Assembly (NCBI RefSeq): GCF_008365295.1
Contig: NZ_CP043505.1
Location: 3,720,001 to 3,784,000 of the forward strand
Reading direction: 5' to 3'
Source of the DNA: Agromyces intestinalis
Lineage (GTDB): Bacteria > Actinomycetota > Actinomycetes > Actinomycetales > Microbacteriaceae
Length of the DNA stretch: 64,000 bases
A program made the translations under genes and the position numbers. The number at the start of each line of letters is the position of its first letter. Position 1 is the first letter of the stretch. Under the pieces are notes generated by a model. The model was given only the letters and a program-made list of their open reading frames with translations. It searched no databases and was not told the DNA's origin. This document shows positions 1 through 9,856 of this stretch, piece after piece.

Positions 1-623
1 GCGTGCAGACGCTCGTGGCGGCTGATTCGCTGCCGATCGCGTACGGTGCGCAGGATCTTTCGGCGCACGACTCGGGCGCGTACACGGGGGAGGTCTCGGG
101 CGCGTTCCTCGCGCAACTCGACTGCGCGTACGTCATCATCGGGCACTCCGAGCGGCGCACGCTGCACGGCGAGACCGACGCGGACGTGAATGCCAAGGTG
201 CTCGCGGCCCAGCGTCACGGGCTGGTCCCCGTGCTCTGCGTGGGCGAGACCGCCGAGGACCTCGAGCAGCACGGCGCGAGCGCCGTGCCAGTGGCGCAGC
301 TGCGTGCGGCGCTCGAGGGCGTCGACGCCGCGAAGGAGATCGTCGTCGCGTACGAGCCGGTCTGGGCGATCGGGTCGGGTCAGGCCGCGACGCCCGAGCA
401 GGCCGAGCAGGTCGCGGCGGCGTTGCGGGGCGTGCTCGCCGAGCTCCTCGGCGACGATGCCGCAGCCCGCACCCGCATCCTGTACGGCGGCTCGGTCAAG
501 GCGGCGAACATCGCCGCGTTCATGCGCGAGCCGAACGTGGACGGCGCGCTCGTCGGCGGCGCGAGCCTCGACATCGACGAGTTCAGCGCGATCGTGCGGT
601 TCAAGAAACACATCGGAGCCTGA
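1..623 (+). CDS. tpiA: Triose-phosphate isomerase, 5' end missing
   Basis: This cytoplasmic glycolytic enzyme interconverts dihydroxyacetone phosphate and glyceraldehyde 3-phosphate. The reading frame is already open at the window edge, and the first GTG (position 3) is internal: the visible part starts near the family's usual residue 55, so about 50 N-terminal residues lie outside. Catalytic residues are visible: the His in IIGHSERR, the Glu in AYEPVWAIG, and the phosphate-binding YGGSVKAAN and [10 protein letters not shown] loops. The C-terminus (RFKKHIGA) is normal. A strong hairpin follows the stop, so tpiA probably ends a gap-pgk-tpiA operon whose first genes lie to the left (known actinobacterial order; not visible here). 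Confidence 0.97.
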   Translation, partial: VQTLVAADSLPIAYGAQDLSAHDSGAYTGEVSGAFLAQLDCAYVIIGHSERRTLHGETDADVNAKVLAAQRHGLVPVLCVGETAEDLEQHGASAVPVAQLRAALEGVDAAKEIVVAYEPVWAIGSGQAATPEQAEQVAAALRGVLAELLGDDAAARTRILYGGSVKAANIAAFMREPNVDGALVGGASLDIDEFSAIVRFKKHIGA

Positions 624-627
624 CGCC

Positions 628-657
628 ACGGGCCTCCGGCTTCGGCCGGGGGCCCGT
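628..657 (+). terminator. UUCG-capped hairpin after tpiA
   Basis: A 13-bp stem (one T-G wobble) closes on a TTCG tetraloop, arms 628-640 and 645-657. It starts five bases after the tpiA stop. No T-tract follows, as is common for hairpins in high-GC actinobacteria, so it may terminate weakly or act as a 3' stabiliser. It separates tpiA from the promoter-like element before secG. Confidence 0.7.
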
Positions 658-665
658 GCTCTGGC

Positions 666-671
666 TATACT
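666..671 (+). promoter_or_regulatory. Putative -10 box (TATACT) for secG-rbpA
   Basis: TATACT is close to the housekeeping -10 consensus and stands out in GC-rich sequence. It lies 45 bases before the secG start and just after the tpiA hairpin. I cannot find a good -35 at 17 bp. The inferred transcript would begin near 678. Confidence 0.5.
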
Positions 672-716
672 CGGTAGTCGGCACGTCCACTGGGTCGTGC
701 CCGGAAAGGGTTCACC

Positions 717-968
717 GTGGAGATTCTCCAGGTCGTACTGCAGGTGCTGCTCGGTCTCACCAGCCTGCTGCTGACACTGCTCATCCTGCTGCACAAGGGC
801 CGCGGCGGGGGTCTGTCCGACATGTTCGGTGGCGGCGTGACGTCGAGCCTGGGCGCGTCGGGCGTGGCCGAGCGCAACCTGAACCGCATCACCGTGATCT
901 TGGGCGTCGTCTGGATCCTGTGCATCGTGGTGCTCGGGTTGATCACCAAGTTCGACAGCGCACTCTGA
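717..968 (+). CDS. secG: Preprotein translocase subunit SecG
   Basis: SecG is the small third subunit of the SecYEG channel in the cytoplasmic membrane. The 83-residue protein has the family layout: a first membrane helix (about residues 3-22), the cytoplasmic loop HKGRGGGLSDMFGGG, and a second helix (about 55-77). The GTG start at 717 is chosen because GGAAAGG lies nine bases upstream and the protein then begins directly with the first helix. The gene sits between tpiA and rbpA, the usual actinobacterial position, and is probably cotranscribed with rbpA 12 bases downstream. Confidence 0.95.
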   Translation: MEILQVVLQVLLGLTSLLLTLLILLHKGRGGGLSDMFGGGVTSSLGASGVAERNLNRITVILGVVWILCIVVLGLITKFDSAL

Positions 969-980
969 GCGGGGGTTCCG

Positions 981-1346
981 ATGGTTTCCGGCAACAGCGC
1001 GATCCGCGGCTCCCGAGTCGGGGCCGGCCCGATGGGCGAGCAAGACCACGGTGTCCACGCCGACCGCGTCGCGGTGAGCTACTGGGACGCGAAGGGCAAC
1101 GAGACGATCCGCTACTTCGCGGCCAACCTGCCCGAAGATGAGATTCCCGACGTCATCGACAGCCCGTCGACCGGCCTTCCCGCCGGCCGCGACCGCGAGA
1201 ACCCGCCCGCGCTCGCGAAGACCGAGCCCTACAAGACTCACCTCGCGTACGTGAAGGAGCGTCGCTCCGAGGAGGAGGCGGCCGCTCTGCTCGAGGAGGC
1301 ACTCGAGCAGCTACGCGCCCGGCGAGGCACCGCGAAGAACGACTGA
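981..1346 (+). CDS. rbpA: RNA polymerase-binding protein RbpA
   Basis: RbpA is an actinobacterial transcription factor that binds RNA polymerase and the principal sigma factor and stabilises the open promoter complex. The 121-residue protein carries the N-terminal family signature AIRGSRVGAGPMGE (about residues 7-20), the core YWDAKGNETIRYFA, and a C-terminal sigma-interacting helical region rich in Glu and Arg (residues 90-117). Length matches the family. It follows secG closely on the same strand and ends at a strong bidirectional terminator. Confidence 0.95.
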   Translation: MVSGNSAIRGSRVGAGPMGEQDHGVHADRVAVSYWDAKGNETIRYFAANLPEDEIPDVIDSPSTGLPAGRDRENPPALAKTEPYKTHLAYVKERRSEEEAAALLEEALEQLRARRGTAKND

Positions 1347-1356
1347 CGCGAGAGCG

Positions 1357-1396
1357 AGAAGGGGCGGGCCGATCGGATGATCGGCCCGCCCCTTCT
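1357..1396. terminator. Bidirectional terminator between rbpA and pgl
   Basis: A perfect 18-bp inverted repeat (1357-1374 and 1379-1396) with a four-base loop lies between the convergent rbpA and pgl genes. Each arm ends in AGAA/TTCT, giving a short T-rich end on either strand. It can therefore stop transcription from both sides. Confidence 0.9.
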
Positions 1397-1416
1397 GCGT
1401 GCGGCGCAGGTGTCGT

Positions 1417-2187
1417 TCAGTAGTCGCGAGCGATGAGTTCCTCGGGAACCTCGGCCGCGGCATCCTGATCGACGAAGAACACCGTGCGTCGTCGGCCCTT
1501 GATGCCTGCGACGGGCACCTCGTCGCGCGACGCGCCCGCGAGCGCGAGCCCGAGCGCCGATGCCTTGTCGGCCCCGGCGAGCACGAACCACACGCGCTGC
1601 GAAGCGTTCAGCACCGGGCGGGTGAGGCTGAGTCGCTCGGGCGGCGGCTTGGGGGAGTTCCGCACCGCGATGACGGTGCGGTCGGTGACGCCGATGCCCG
1701 ATCGGTGCGGGAAGAGCGACGCGATGTGCCCGTCGGGCCCGACACCGAGGAATGTGATGTCGAACACGGGATGCTCGAGACCGGGCGCAGCCCACTCGGC
1801 GAGCTCGGCCGCGTACCGAACGGCGGCCTCATCGAGGTCGAGTCCGGCGTCGGCCGCGGGGAAACGGTGCACGTTCCGTTCGTCGAGGTCGAGATCGTCG
1901 AGCAGGGCGGCATCGGCTTGGGCGTCATTGCGGTCGGCATCGCCCGAAGCGACCCACCGTTCGTCGCCCCACCACACGTGCACCCGCGACCAGTCGATCG
2001 TGGTGCGCGCGGGCGACGCCGCGACGGCCTCGAGGACGGCCGCGCCCATCGTGCCGCCGGTGAGCACGATGTGCGCGAGCTCCTGGTCGTCGAGGATGTC
2101 GAGGAGCTTCGTGATGAAGCGTGCCGCAACGGCACCCGCGAGGGAGGACTTGTCAGGATGCACCAGCACCCGTCGCTCGTTGGTCAT
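1417..2187 (-). CDS. pgl: 6-phosphogluconolactonase
   Basis: This cytoplasmic enzyme hydrolyses 6-phosphogluconolactone to 6-phosphogluconate, the second step of the oxidative pentose phosphate pathway. The 256-residue protein shows the NagB/RpiA-like fold motifs of the DevB-type family: LTGGTMGAA (42-50), WWGDERWV (72-79) and GVGPDGHIASLFP. Length is normal. The start ATG overlaps the opcA stop by four bases, which indicates translational coupling. It is the last gene of the six-gene minus-strand operon and ends at the shared terminator with rbpA. Confidence 0.95.
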   Translation of the reverse strand: MTNERRVLVHPDKSSLAGAVAARFITKLLDILDDQELAHIVLTGGTMGAAVLEAVAASPARTTIDWSRVHVWWGDERWVASGDADRNDAQADAALLDDLDLDERNVHRFPAADAGLDLDEAAVRYAAELAEWAAPGLEHPVFDITFLGVGPDGHIASLFPHRSGIGVTDRTVIAVRNSPKPPPERLSLTRPVLNASQRVWFVLAGADKASALGLALAGASRDEVPVAGIKGRRRTVFFVDQDAAAEVPEELIARDY

Positions 2188-3146
2188 GCGTCTGCGCCCT
2201 CCGACTCGGCTCCGCCGAGCTGCTGAAGCCCGTTCGTGATCACCTCACCGTACAACTCGTCGGGGTCGAGGCGGCGCAGCTCGTCGGCCAGGCAGTCGCG
2301 AAGGCTGCGGCGAGGCAGCGCGACATCGTGCACGGGCTGCCCGGGCTGACGGAGGGTGGCGACCCCCGGAACATCGCGGATGAGCTCGATGGGACCGGTC
2401 GGACGCTCGAGCACCACGCCGTGGATGCCGGGTGAGCCGTCGTCGACCGGTGTCAGCACGTAGTCGGTGACCGCGCCGAGCTGCATCTGCAGCCAGGCCG
2501 CGAGCAGCGTCGTCGACGGCGAGTCGATGGCGCCGGTCACATGCACCCTCGTCACCGGGGCGTACGGCGGCTGGTCGAGCACCGCGGCGAGCTGCGCGCG
2601 CCAGAGCGTCAGCCGCGTCCAGGCGAAATCGGCGTCGCCGGGCGTGTAGTTCTGTTGCAGCGTCAGCAGAGCGGCCTGCGGATCGGGTTGGGCCGAGGCA
2701 TCCGTGATACGTCGCTGGGCGAACCGGCCGAGCGGAGCCTCACCCGGCACCGCGGGGGCGATGCCGGGCCACCAGGTCACCACGGGCGCGTCGGGAAGCA
2801 GCAGGCCCGTGATGAGGCTCTCCTCGTCGCGCGCGGCGTCGCCGCTCGCGCGGAGTACGATGACCTCGCTGGCGCCGGCGTCGCCGCCCACCCGGATCTC
2901 TGCGTCGAGGCGCGGCTCGACCGCTGCGTCTTCGGTGCCGGGCTCGGTGGCGACCACGATCACGCGCATCGGGTGCTCACGCGACGCGTCGTTGGCCGCC
3001 TCGATCGCCTCTTCCTCGGCGCCGGGAGCGGTCGCGATGATGAGCGTCAGCACGCGCCCGAGCGCGACCGCACCACCCTCTTCGCGGAGTTTCACGAGCT
3101 CTTTCGAGATCCGGCTCGTGGTGGTGTCGGGAAGGTCGACGATCAC
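2184..3146 (-). CDS. opcA: Glucose-6-phosphate dehydrogenase assembly/allosteric protein OpcA
   Basis: OpcA is a non-catalytic partner of glucose-6-phosphate dehydrogenase; in cyanobacteria and corynebacteria it is needed for full Zwf activity. The 320-residue protein begins with the typical MIVDLPDTTTSRISKEL and contains the conserved VTWWPG stretch near the middle. No membrane segment is apparent. It overlaps zwf upstream and pgl downstream by four bases each, so its production is tied to that of its enzyme partner. Confidence 0.93.
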   Translation of the reverse strand: MIVDLPDTTTSRISKELVKLREEGGAVALGRVLTLIIATAPGAEEEAIEAANDASREHPMRVIVVATEPGTEDAAVEPRLDAEIRVGGDAGASEVIVLRASGDAARDEESLITGLLLPDAPVVTWWPGIAPAVPGEAPLGRFAQRRITDASAQPDPQAALLTLQQNYTPGDADFAWTRLTLWRAQLAAVLDQPPYAPVTRVHVTGAIDSPSTTLLAAWLQMQLGAVTDYVLTPVDDGSPGIHGVVLERPTGPIELIRDVPGVATLRQPGQPVHDVALPRRSLRDCLADELRRLDPDELYGEVITNGLQQLGGAESEGADA

Positions 3147-4684
3147 GGGCGCCTCCAGCTACGGCCGTCGCGGGCGAGCAGGGCATCGGCCGACGACGGA
3201 CCCCACGTGCCCGGTCGGTACTGTTCGGGACGGCCCTGCGTCGACCAGAACTCCTCGATCGGGTCGAGGATCTTCCAGGAGAGCTCGACCTCCTCTTGGC
3301 GGGGGAACAGCGGCGGATCGCCGAGCAGCACGTCGAGGATGAGCCGCTCGTACGCTTCGGGGCTCGCCTCGGTGAAGGCGTGCCCGTAACCGAAGTCCAT
3401 CGTGACGTCGCGGACCTGCATGCCCGCGCCCGGCACCTTCGAGCCGAACCGGATGGTGACGCCCTCATCGGGCTGCACCCGGATGACCAGCGCGTTCTGT
3501 CCGAGCTGCGAGGTCTGGCTGTCGGCGAAGAGCTGCTGGGGGGCGCGCTTGAACACGACGGCGATCTCGGTGACTCGTCGGCCGAGGCGCTTGCCCGCGC
3601 GCAGGTAGAACGGCACGCCCGCCCAGCGGCGGGTGCCGATGAGCAGCTTGATCGCCGCGTAGGTCTCGGTGACGGACTCGGGGTTCATGCCATCCTCGTC
3701 GAGGAAGCCGATGACCTTCTCACCGCCCTGCCAACCGCCGGCGTACTGCCCGCGGGCGGTCGCCGTCGCCAGGTCGTCGGGCAGGCGCACCGCCGCGAGG
3801 ATCTTCTCCTTCTCGGCGCGCAGCGCCGCCGCATCGAACGAGATGGGCTCTTCCATCGCGGTCAGCGCGAGCAGCTGCAGCAGGTGGTTCTGGATGACGT
3901 CGCGCGCCGCGCCGATGCCGTCGTAGTAGCCGGCTCGGCCGCCCACGCCGATGTCCTCGGCCATCGTGATCTGCACGTGGTCGACGTAGTTCGCATTCCA
4001 GATCGGCTCGTAGAGCTGGTTCGCGAACCGCAGCGCGAGGATGTTCTGGACCGTCTCTTTGCCGAGATAGTGGTCGATGCGGAATACCGAGTCGGGCGGG
4101 AAGACGCTCGCGACGACGTCGTTCAGCTCCTGCGCCGTCTTGAGGTCGCTGCCGAACGGCTTCTCGATGACGACGCGTCGCCACTGACCGTCACTCTGCT
4201 CGGTGAGGCCGGATCGCTTCAGCTGCTCGGTCACGAGAGGGAACGACTTCGGCGGGATCGACAGGTAGAACGCGTGGTTGCCCATCGTGCCGCGCTCGCG
4301 GTCGAGCCGGTCGACGACCTCGCGCAGGCGGTCGAACGCGGCCGGGTCGTCGAACGTCCCGGTCACGAAGCGGATGCCTCGGGAGAGCTGGTCCCACACG
4401 TCCTCACGGAACTCGGTGCGCGCGTACTGCTTCACCGAGTCGTGCACGACCTGCGCGAAGTCCTGGTCGTTCCATTCGCGACGGGCGAACCCGACCAACG
4501 CGAATCCGGGCGGCAGCAGCCCCCGGTTCGCGAGGTCGTAGACCGCGGGCATCAGCTTCTTGCGCGAGAGGTCGCCGGTCACGCCGAAGATGATGAGGCT
4601 CGACGGGCCGGCGATCCGGTTCAGGCGGAAGTCGTTGGGGGAGCGGAGCGGATTGCGCCCCGCCTCGATGACGGCCGGTTCCAT
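3143..4684 (-). CDS. zwf: Glucose-6-phosphate 1-dehydrogenase
   Basis: Zwf oxidises glucose 6-phosphate to 6-phosphogluconolactone with NADP(+) and commits carbon to the oxidative pentose phosphate pathway. The 513-residue protein has the nucleotide-binding GVTGDLSRKK (34-43), the EKPFGSDL stretch (174-181) and the signature RIDHYLGKE (202-210) with the substrate-binding Lys and catalytic His region. Length is normal. Its start lies 16 bases after the pgi stop and its stop overlaps opcA. The ATG at 4684 gives the expected N-terminus of actinobacterial homologues. Confidence 0.97.
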   Translation of the reverse strand: MEPAVIEAGRNPLRSPNDFRLNRIAGPSSLIIFGVTGDLSRKKLMPAVYDLANRGLLPPGFALVGFARREWNDQDFAQVVHDSVKQYARTEFREDVWDQLSRGIRFVTGTFDDPAAFDRLREVVDRLDRERGTMGNHAFYLSIPPKSFPLVTEQLKRSGLTEQSDGQWRRVVIEKPFGSDLKTAQELNDVVASVFPPDSVFRIDHYLGKETVQNILALRFANQLYEPIWNANYVDHVQITMAEDIGVGGRAGYYDGIGAARDVIQNHLLQLLALTAMEEPISFDAAALRAEKEKILAAVRLPDDLATATARGQYAGGWQGGEKVIGFLDEDGMNPESVTETYAAIKLLIGTRRWAGVPFYLRAGKRLGRRVTEIAVVFKRAPQQLFADSQTSQLGQNALVIRVQPDEGVTIRFGSKVPGAGMQVRDVTMDFGYGHAFTEASPEAYERLILDVLLGDPPLFPRQEEVELSWKILDPIEEFWSTQGRPEQYRPGTWGPSSADALLARDGRSWRRP

Positions 4685-4700
4685 GGATGCAACCCGTCCG

Positions 4701-6305
4701 TCAGCCGAGCGCGTCGACGATCGAGGCGAGCTGGGTCGCCGGATCGGTGAGCGTCAGCGTCAGCACCGGTCGCCCGTGGGCGGCGAGCACGCTCGCATCG
4801 CCCGACGCCTGCGCGGCGATGAGTTCGCCGAACGTGAACGGTCGCTCGGGGATCTCGAGGTCCTCGTCGGTGCGCGCGGTGAGCTGCAGGAACACGCCCA
4901 CCGCCGGGCCGCCCTTGTGGAACTGCCCGGTCGAGTGCAGGAACCGGGGGCCCCACCCGAACGTCACCGGTCGGCCGGACCGCGCGGCGATCAGGTCGCG
5001 CAGCTTCGCGAACTCGGGGTGGTCGACGCGGTCGAGGTAGGCCTGGATCGACACGTACCCGTCGGCGGGCAGCTCCTCGAACAGCACCTCGAGGGCCGAG
5101 GCGAGGTCGCTCGAGGCGCCGATCACGTCGGGCGTGCCGCGCACCTCGATGCCGTTCGACACGAAGGCGGCGGGCTCGGGGGCCGGACGCTGGTCGAGCA
5201 GGCCGCGAGCGGCGATCTTCGCCGACTCGACGTCGGGCTGGTCGAAGGGGTTGATGCCGAGCAGCAGACCCGCCACCGCGGTCGCGTACTCCCACACGAG
5301 CAGTTGCGCGCCGAGCGTGCCCGAGACGCGGATCTCGTCGGGTGCGCCGTGGGGGAAGACCTCGTCGCCGGCGTCGTCCACCAGGCGCACAACCTGGAGG
5401 TCGGCCGGGGGAGCTGCCAGCTCGGGGGCACCGAGCTCGAGCACAACGGGCAGGATGCCGGTGCCCTCCTTGCCGGTCGACTCGGCGATCAGCTGCTCGG
5501 CCCAGTCAGCGAAGCCGACGATGTGCGTGCCGTCGGCGACGATCGCGAGCTTGTCGCGGCGCGGGGAGGTCGCGGCGATCGCGGCGCCGAGGATCAGGCC
5601 GGGATTCTCGTCGGTGTCGACGGCGAGCGAGAGCTCGATCGTCTCGGCCTCGTCGAGGATCTCGGCGATGTCGACGCCGGCGAGCCCCGATGGGACCAGC
5701 CCGAACGCGGTGAGCGCCGAGTAGCGGCCGCCCACATTGGGGCCGGCGTTGAAGACCCGGTAGCCGGCCTCGCGTGCCGAAGCGTCGAGCGGCGAACCCG
5801 GGTCGGTCACCACGATGATGCGCCCGACCGGGTCGATGCCGGCGTCGCGGAACGCTTGTTCGTACACGCGGCGCTGGCTGTCGGTCTCGACGGTCGAGCC
5901 CGACTTCGACGAGACGACGAGTGCGGACGTCGCCAGTCGATCGGCGAGCGCAGCCCGGACCTGCCCGGGGTCGGTGGAGTCGAGCACGGTGAGGTGCGCG
6001 CCGACCGTGCGGGTGATGACCTCGGGTGCGAGCGACGATCCGCCCATGCCGGCGAGCACGATGTGGTCGACGCCCGCCGCGCGCAGATCGTCGCGCAGCG
6101 CGACGATCTCGCCGACGAGCGGTCGCGAGACGGCCACCGCCTCCGTCCAGCCGAGTCGCTTGGATGCTTCGTCCTCGGCGGCGGGGCCCCAGAGTGCGCC
6201 GTCCTGGGCGGTGATACCGGAGGCGATGCGGTCGGCGACCAACTTCGGCAGCGCGGAACGCACGGCGTCGGCGGCGGCGCCGCCGACCGAGATGCGGAAG
6301 CTCAC
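4701..6305 (-). CDS. pgi: Glucose-6-phosphate isomerase
   Basis: Pgi interconverts glucose 6-phosphate and fructose 6-phosphate and feeds the pathway encoded around it. I start the gene at GTG 6305, which overlaps the tal stop in a GTGA arrangement and gives 534 residues beginning VSFRISVGG. The frame stays open upstream to 6614, but that part is low-complexity Arg-rich shadow of tal. Visible family features are the sugar-isomerase (SIS) motifs [13 protein letters not shown] and [12 protein letters not shown], which bind the sugar phosphate, and [11 protein letters not shown]. It is the divergent form that appears inside tal-zwf operons in this lineage. Confidence 0.94.
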   Translation of the reverse strand: MSFRISVGGAAADAVRSALPKLVADRIASGITAQDGALWGPAAEDEASKRLGWTEAVAVSRPLVGEIVALRDDLRAAGVDHIVLAGMGGSSLAPEVITRTVGAHLTVLDSTDPGQVRAALADRLATSALVVSSKSGSTVETDSQRRVYEQAFRDAGIDPVGRIIVVTDPGSPLDASAREAGYRVFNAGPNVGGRYSALTAFGLVPSGLAGVDIAEILDEAETIELSLAVDTDENPGLILGAAIAATSPRRDKLAIVADGTHIVGFADWAEQLIAESTGKEGTGILPVVLELGAPELAAPPADLQVVRLVDDAGDEVFPHGAPDEIRVSGTLGAQLLVWEYATAVAGLLLGINPFDQPDVESAKIAARGLLDQRPAPEPAAFVSNGIEVRGTPDVIGASSDLASALEVLFEELPADGYVSIQAYLDRVDHPEFAKLRDLIAARSGRPVTFGWGPRFLHSTGQFHKGGPAVGVFLQLTARTDEDLEIPERPFTFGELIAAQASGDASVLAAHGRPVLTLTLTDPATQLASIVDALG

Positions 6306-7426
6306 TTGGCCGCCTCCAGCGCCGTGCGCACGGTGTCGAGCAGCTCGTGCCACGAGACGATGAACTTCTCGACGCCCTCTCGCTCGAGCAGCGCCGTGAC
6401 GTCGTCGTAGTCGACGCCGACGCTCGCGAGCTTGTCGAGCACCGTCGCCGCACCGGCATAGTTGCCGGTGACGGTGTCGCCCTCGACGACGCCGTGGTCG
6501 AACGTCGCCTCGAGCGTCTTCTCGGGCATGGTGTTCACGACGCCCGCCGCGACCAGCTCGGTCACGTAGAGCGTGTCGGGCAGCGACGGGTCCTTCACAC
6601 CGGTCGAGGCCCACAGCGGCCGCTGACGATTCGCGCCGGCGGCGAGCAGCGCCTGCGCGCGCTCGCCCGCGAACTCCTGCTCGAAGAGCTCGTACGCGAG
6701 CCGGGCGTTCGCCACGCCGGCCTTGCTCTTCAGTGCGAGCGCCTCGTCGGTGCCGATCGTGGTGAGGCGCTTGTCGATCTCGGTGTCGACGCGCGACACG
6801 AAGAACGAGGCGACGGAGTGGATCGTCGAGAGGTCGATGCCGGCGGCCTTCGCGATCTCGAGGCCCGAGAGGTAGGCGGCGATGACCTCGCGGTAGCGGT
6901 CGATGCTGAAGATCAGCGTGACGTTGACGCTGATGCCGGCGCCGATCGTCTCACGGATGGCGTCGAGGCCCTCGATCGTCGCGGGGATCTTGATCATCGC
7001 ATTGGGCCGGTCGACCTTCGCCCACAGCGCCTTGGCTGACTCGATGGTCGCCGCGGCGTCGTGCGCGAGGTCGGGTGCGACCTCGATCGACACCCGGCCG
7101 TCGAGGCCGCCGGTCGCGTCGAAGACGGGGCGGAACACGTCGGACGCCGCACGCACGTCGTCGGTCGTGGTCTCGAAGACCGCGGTGTCGACGTCGGCGC
7201 CGGACGCGGCGAGCGCGTGCAGCTGCTCGGCGTACGCCTCGCCCTGCGACAGTGCGGCGGCAAAGATCGTCGGGTTCGTCGTGACGCCGACGACGTTGCG
7301 CTCCGCGATCAGGCGGTCGAGATCGCCGGACTGGAGGCGCTGGCGCGACAGGTCGTCGAGCCAGATGCTCACGCCGGAGGCCGACAGGGCGGCGGTCGGT
7401 GACTGGGACTGGGTCTGGGTGGACAT
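6302..7426 (-). CDS. tal: Transaldolase
   Basis: Transaldolase moves a dihydroxyacetone unit between sugar phosphates in the non-oxidative pentose phosphate pathway. The 374-residue protein has GVTTNPTIF (47-55) and the Schiff-base Lys at 146 in NAMIKIPAT, together with the N-terminal WLDDLSR stretch. Length fits the long actinobacterial type. A purine-rich ribosome site (AGGAAG) precedes the ATG, and tkt ends 22 bases upstream on the same strand. Confidence 0.96.
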   Translation of the reverse strand: MSTQTQSQSPTAALSASGVSIWLDDLSRQRLQSGDLDRLIAERNVVGVTTNPTIFAAALSQGEAYAEQLHALAASGADVDTAVFETTTDDVRAASDVFRPVFDATGGLDGRVSIEVAPDLAHDAAATIESAKALWAKVDRPNAMIKIPATIEGLDAIRETIGAGISVNVTLIFSIDRYREVIAAYLSGLEIAKAAGIDLSTIHSVASFFVSRVDTEIDKRLTTIGTDEALALKSKAGVANARLAYELFEQEFAGERAQALLAAGANRQRPLWASTGVKDPSLPDTLYVTELVAAGVVNTMPEKTLEATFDHGVVEGDTVTGNYAGAATVLDKLASVGVDYDDVTALLEREGVEKFIVSWHELLDTVRTALEAAK

Positions 7427-7448
7427 CTCTGTACTTCTTCCTGCTCGC

Positions 7449-9539
7449 TCAGGCGGCGAGCGATTCCTTCGCGGCGGCCACGACGTGCTCGGTGGTGATG
7501 CCGAACTCGCGGAACAGGGTCTGGTAGTCGGCCGAGGCGCCGAAGTGCTCGATCGACACCGCGCGGCCGCGATCGCCGAGGATCTTCTCCCAAGTCAACG
7601 CCAGACCGGCTTCGACCGATACCCGGGCGGTGACCGAGGACGGCAGCACCTGCTCGCGGTACTCGTCGGACTGCTCGGCGAACCACTCGAGGCTCGGCGC
7701 GGAGACCACGCGCGCGTTCACCCCGTCGGCGGCGAGCTGCTCGCGCGCCGCGATCGCGAGCTGCACCTCGGAGCCGGTCGCGATGAGGATCACGTCGGGC
7801 GTGCCGCCGGGGGCTTCGGCGAGGATGTAGGCGCCCTTCGCCGTGTTGGCGGCCGAGGCGAGGACATCACCGGATGCCTCGCCGTCGCCGCGCTCGAACA
7901 CCGGAATGTTCTGGCGGGTGAGGGCGATGCCGGTCGGCTCGTGGCGGCGACGGAGGATCTCGAGCCACGCGTACGACACCTCGTTCGCGTCGGCGGGACG
8001 CACGACGGACAGGCCGGGGATGGCGCGCAGCGTCGAGAGCTGCTCGATGGGCTGGTGGGTGGGGCCGTCCTCGCCGAGAGCGACCGAGTCGTGGGTCCAC
8101 ACGAACACAGACGGCACCTTCATCAGCGCGGCCAGGCGCACAGCGGGGCGCATGTAGTCGCTGAAGATGAGGAACGTGCCGCCGAAGGGACGCGTCGGCC
8201 CGTGCAGCACGATGCCGTTCAGGATCGCGGCCATGGCGTGCTCGCGGATGCCGAAGTGCAGCACCCGCCCGTACGGGTTGCCGGCGAATTCGTGCGTCGA
8301 CCACTGCTCGGGGATGAACGACGCCGCACCGTTGATGGTGGTGAGGTTCGACTCGGCCAGGTCGGCCGATCCGCCCCAGAACTCGGGCAGCACCGGCGCG
8401 AGGGCGTTGATGACCTTGCCCGATGCGGCGCGGGTCGACAGCTGCGTGCCGCCCTCGAACACCGGCAGCGCGGACTCGAGGTCGGCGGGCAGCTCGCCCG
8501 CGAGCAGCCGGTCGAGCAGTGCCTTGCGCTCGGGGTTCGCGGCCGCCCAGGCGTCGAACGAGGCCTGCCACTCGGCCTGCGCCGCAGCGCCGCGCTCGAG
8601 GGCGCCGCGGGTGTGCGCGAGCACGTCGTCGGCGACGACGAAGGTTTCGGCGGGATCGAAGCCGAGCACCTCCTTCACCGCCGCCAGCTCGTCGGCGCCG
8701 AGCGCCGAGCCGTGGATCTTGCCGGTGTTCTGCTTCTTCGGGCTCGGCCAGCCGATGATCGTCTTCAGGATGATGATCGACGGCTTGTCGGTTTCGCCCT
8801 TGGCGGCTTCGATCGCCTCGTGCAGGGCCGCGACATCCTCGACGTACTCGCCCGTCTTCTTCCAGTCGACGGTCTGCACGTGCCATCCGTAGGCCGCGTA
8901 GCGGTCGGCGACGCTCTCGGTGAAGGCGATGTTCGTGTCGTCCTCGATCGAGATCTGGTTCGAGTCGTAGATGACGACGAGATTGCCGAGCTGCTGGTGG
9001 CCGGCGAGCGAGGATGCCTCGCTGGTGACGCCCTCCTGCAGGTCGCCGTCGCCCGCGATCACATAGACGAAGTGGTCGAACGGGCTCTGGCCGGCCGCGG
9101 CATCGGGGTCGAAGAGGCCGCGCTCGAAGCGCGAGGCGTACGCGAAGCCGACGGCCGAGGCGAGGCCCTGGCCGAGCGGACCCGTCGTGATCTCGACGCC
9201 GTCGGTGTGGCCGTACTCAGGGTGGCCCGGGGTCTTTGAGCCCCAGGTGCGCAGCGCCTGCAGGTCGGAGAGCTCGAGCCCCGATCCCTCGAGATAGAGC
9301 TGGACGTACTGGGTGAGCGAGGAGTGCCCGGCGGACAGGATGAACCGGTCACGGCCGAGCCACGCGTGGTCGGCGGGGTTGCGCCGCATCACCTTCTGGA
9401 AGAGGAGGTATGCCGCCGGTGCCAGGCTCATCGCGGTGCCGGGGTGGCCGTTGCCGACCTTCTCCACGGCGTCGGCTGCGAGCACGCGCGCCGTATCCAC
9501 GGCCCGAGCATCGATCGGATCCCATTCGAGACTTGCCAC
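7449..9539 (-). CDS. tkt: Transketolase
   Basis: Transketolase uses thiamine diphosphate to transfer two-carbon units among sugar phosphates. I start it at GTG 9539 (696 residues, [10 protein letters not shown]), which matches the family N-terminus and has GGAAGG about ten bases upstream. The frame remains open for another 61 codons upstream, but that stretch has no family resemblance. Motifs: GNGHPG (29-34), the cofactor-binding GDGDLQEG, the DGPTHQPIE region and FGIREHAM. It is the first gene of the tkt-tal-pgi-zwf-opcA-pgl operon and diverges from ctaB. Confidence 0.96.
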   Translation of the reverse strand: MASLEWDPIDARAVDTARVLAADAVEKVGNGHPGTAMSLAPAAYLLFQKVMRRNPADHAWLGRDRFILSAGHSSLTQYVQLYLEGSGLELSDLQALRTWGSKTPGHPEYGHTDGVEITTGPLGQGLASAVGFAYASRFERGLFDPDAAAGQSPFDHFVYVIAGDGDLQEGVTSEASSLAGHQQLGNLVVIYDSNQISIEDDTNIAFTESVADRYAAYGWHVQTVDWKKTGEYVEDVAALHEAIEAAKGETDKPSIIILKTIIGWPSPKKQNTGKIHGSALGADELAAVKEVLGFDPAETFVVADDVLAHTRGALERGAAAQAEWQASFDAWAAANPERKALLDRLLAGELPADLESALPVFEGGTQLSTRAASGKVINALAPVLPEFWGGSADLAESNLTTINGAASFIPEQWSTHEFAGNPYGRVLHFGIREHAMAAILNGIVLHGPTRPFGGTFLIFSDYMRPAVRLAALMKVPSVFVWTHDSVALGEDGPTHQPIEQLSTLRAIPGLSVVRPADANEVSYAWLEILRRRHEPTGIALTRQNIPVFERGDGEASGDVLASAANTAKGAYILAEAPGGTPDVILIATGSEVQLAIAAREQLAADGVNARVVSAPSLEWFAEQSDEYREQVLPSSVTARVSVEAGLALTWEKILGDRGRAVSIEHFGASADYQTLFREFGITTEHVVAAAKESLAA

Positions 9540-9695
9540 GAGGTTGCAGTTCCTTCCGGTCGTGGCGACACCCGCAAGACGTTCCAGGGGGGCCGCCGTA
9601 TCGTCACGGCGCAGTGGACCCGACGACCGTTCCGGTCTCACGTCGGTGGTTGAGAAGACGGCACTCGAATCCACGCCGCCTGGCGCGCTGGTCTC

Positions 9696-9701
9696 AGTAT
9701 A
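9696..9701 (-). promoter_or_regulatory. Putative -10 box (TATACT) for the tkt operon
   Basis: On the minus strand this hexamer reads TATACT. It is the best -10 in the 317-base gap between tkt and ctaB and would give a leader of about 150 bases before the GTG start of tkt. No clear -35 is present. Apart from this box and the ctaB box, I see nothing else in the gap (9540-9856). Confidence 0.4.
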
Positions 9702-9796
9702 CGGACGCCCCGTATTCCCCATCCGGGATCTGTGACGGAGGATGACTCACGCCAGCGCCCGGGTGATGTGAGGTCGGGGCGGGGCTGTGGATGTCC

Positions 9797-9802
9797 TAGA
9801 AT
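9797..9802 (+). promoter_or_regulatory. Putative -10 box (TAGAAT) for ctaB
   Basis: TAGAAT lies 54 bases before the ctaB ATG in the divergent tkt/ctaB intergenic region. The -35 region is GC-rich and not recognisable. The call rests on the hexamer and its position. Confidence 0.4.
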
Positions 9803-9856
9803 CGTCGAGGATCGTGCACGCCGGTCGGGCTGTCGCGCGCTCCGGAACGAGGAACG

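Noticed and set aside
4701..6614. Longer glucose-6-phosphate isomerase reading frame from 6614
   Set aside because: The added part is an Arg-rich shadow of tal; GTG 6305 with a GTGA overlap explains the start.
7449..9722. Transketolase with a 61-residue N-terminal extension
   Set aside because: The extra residues lack any family resemblance, the tkt ribosome site lies before GTG 9539, and a -10 box sits inside the extension.
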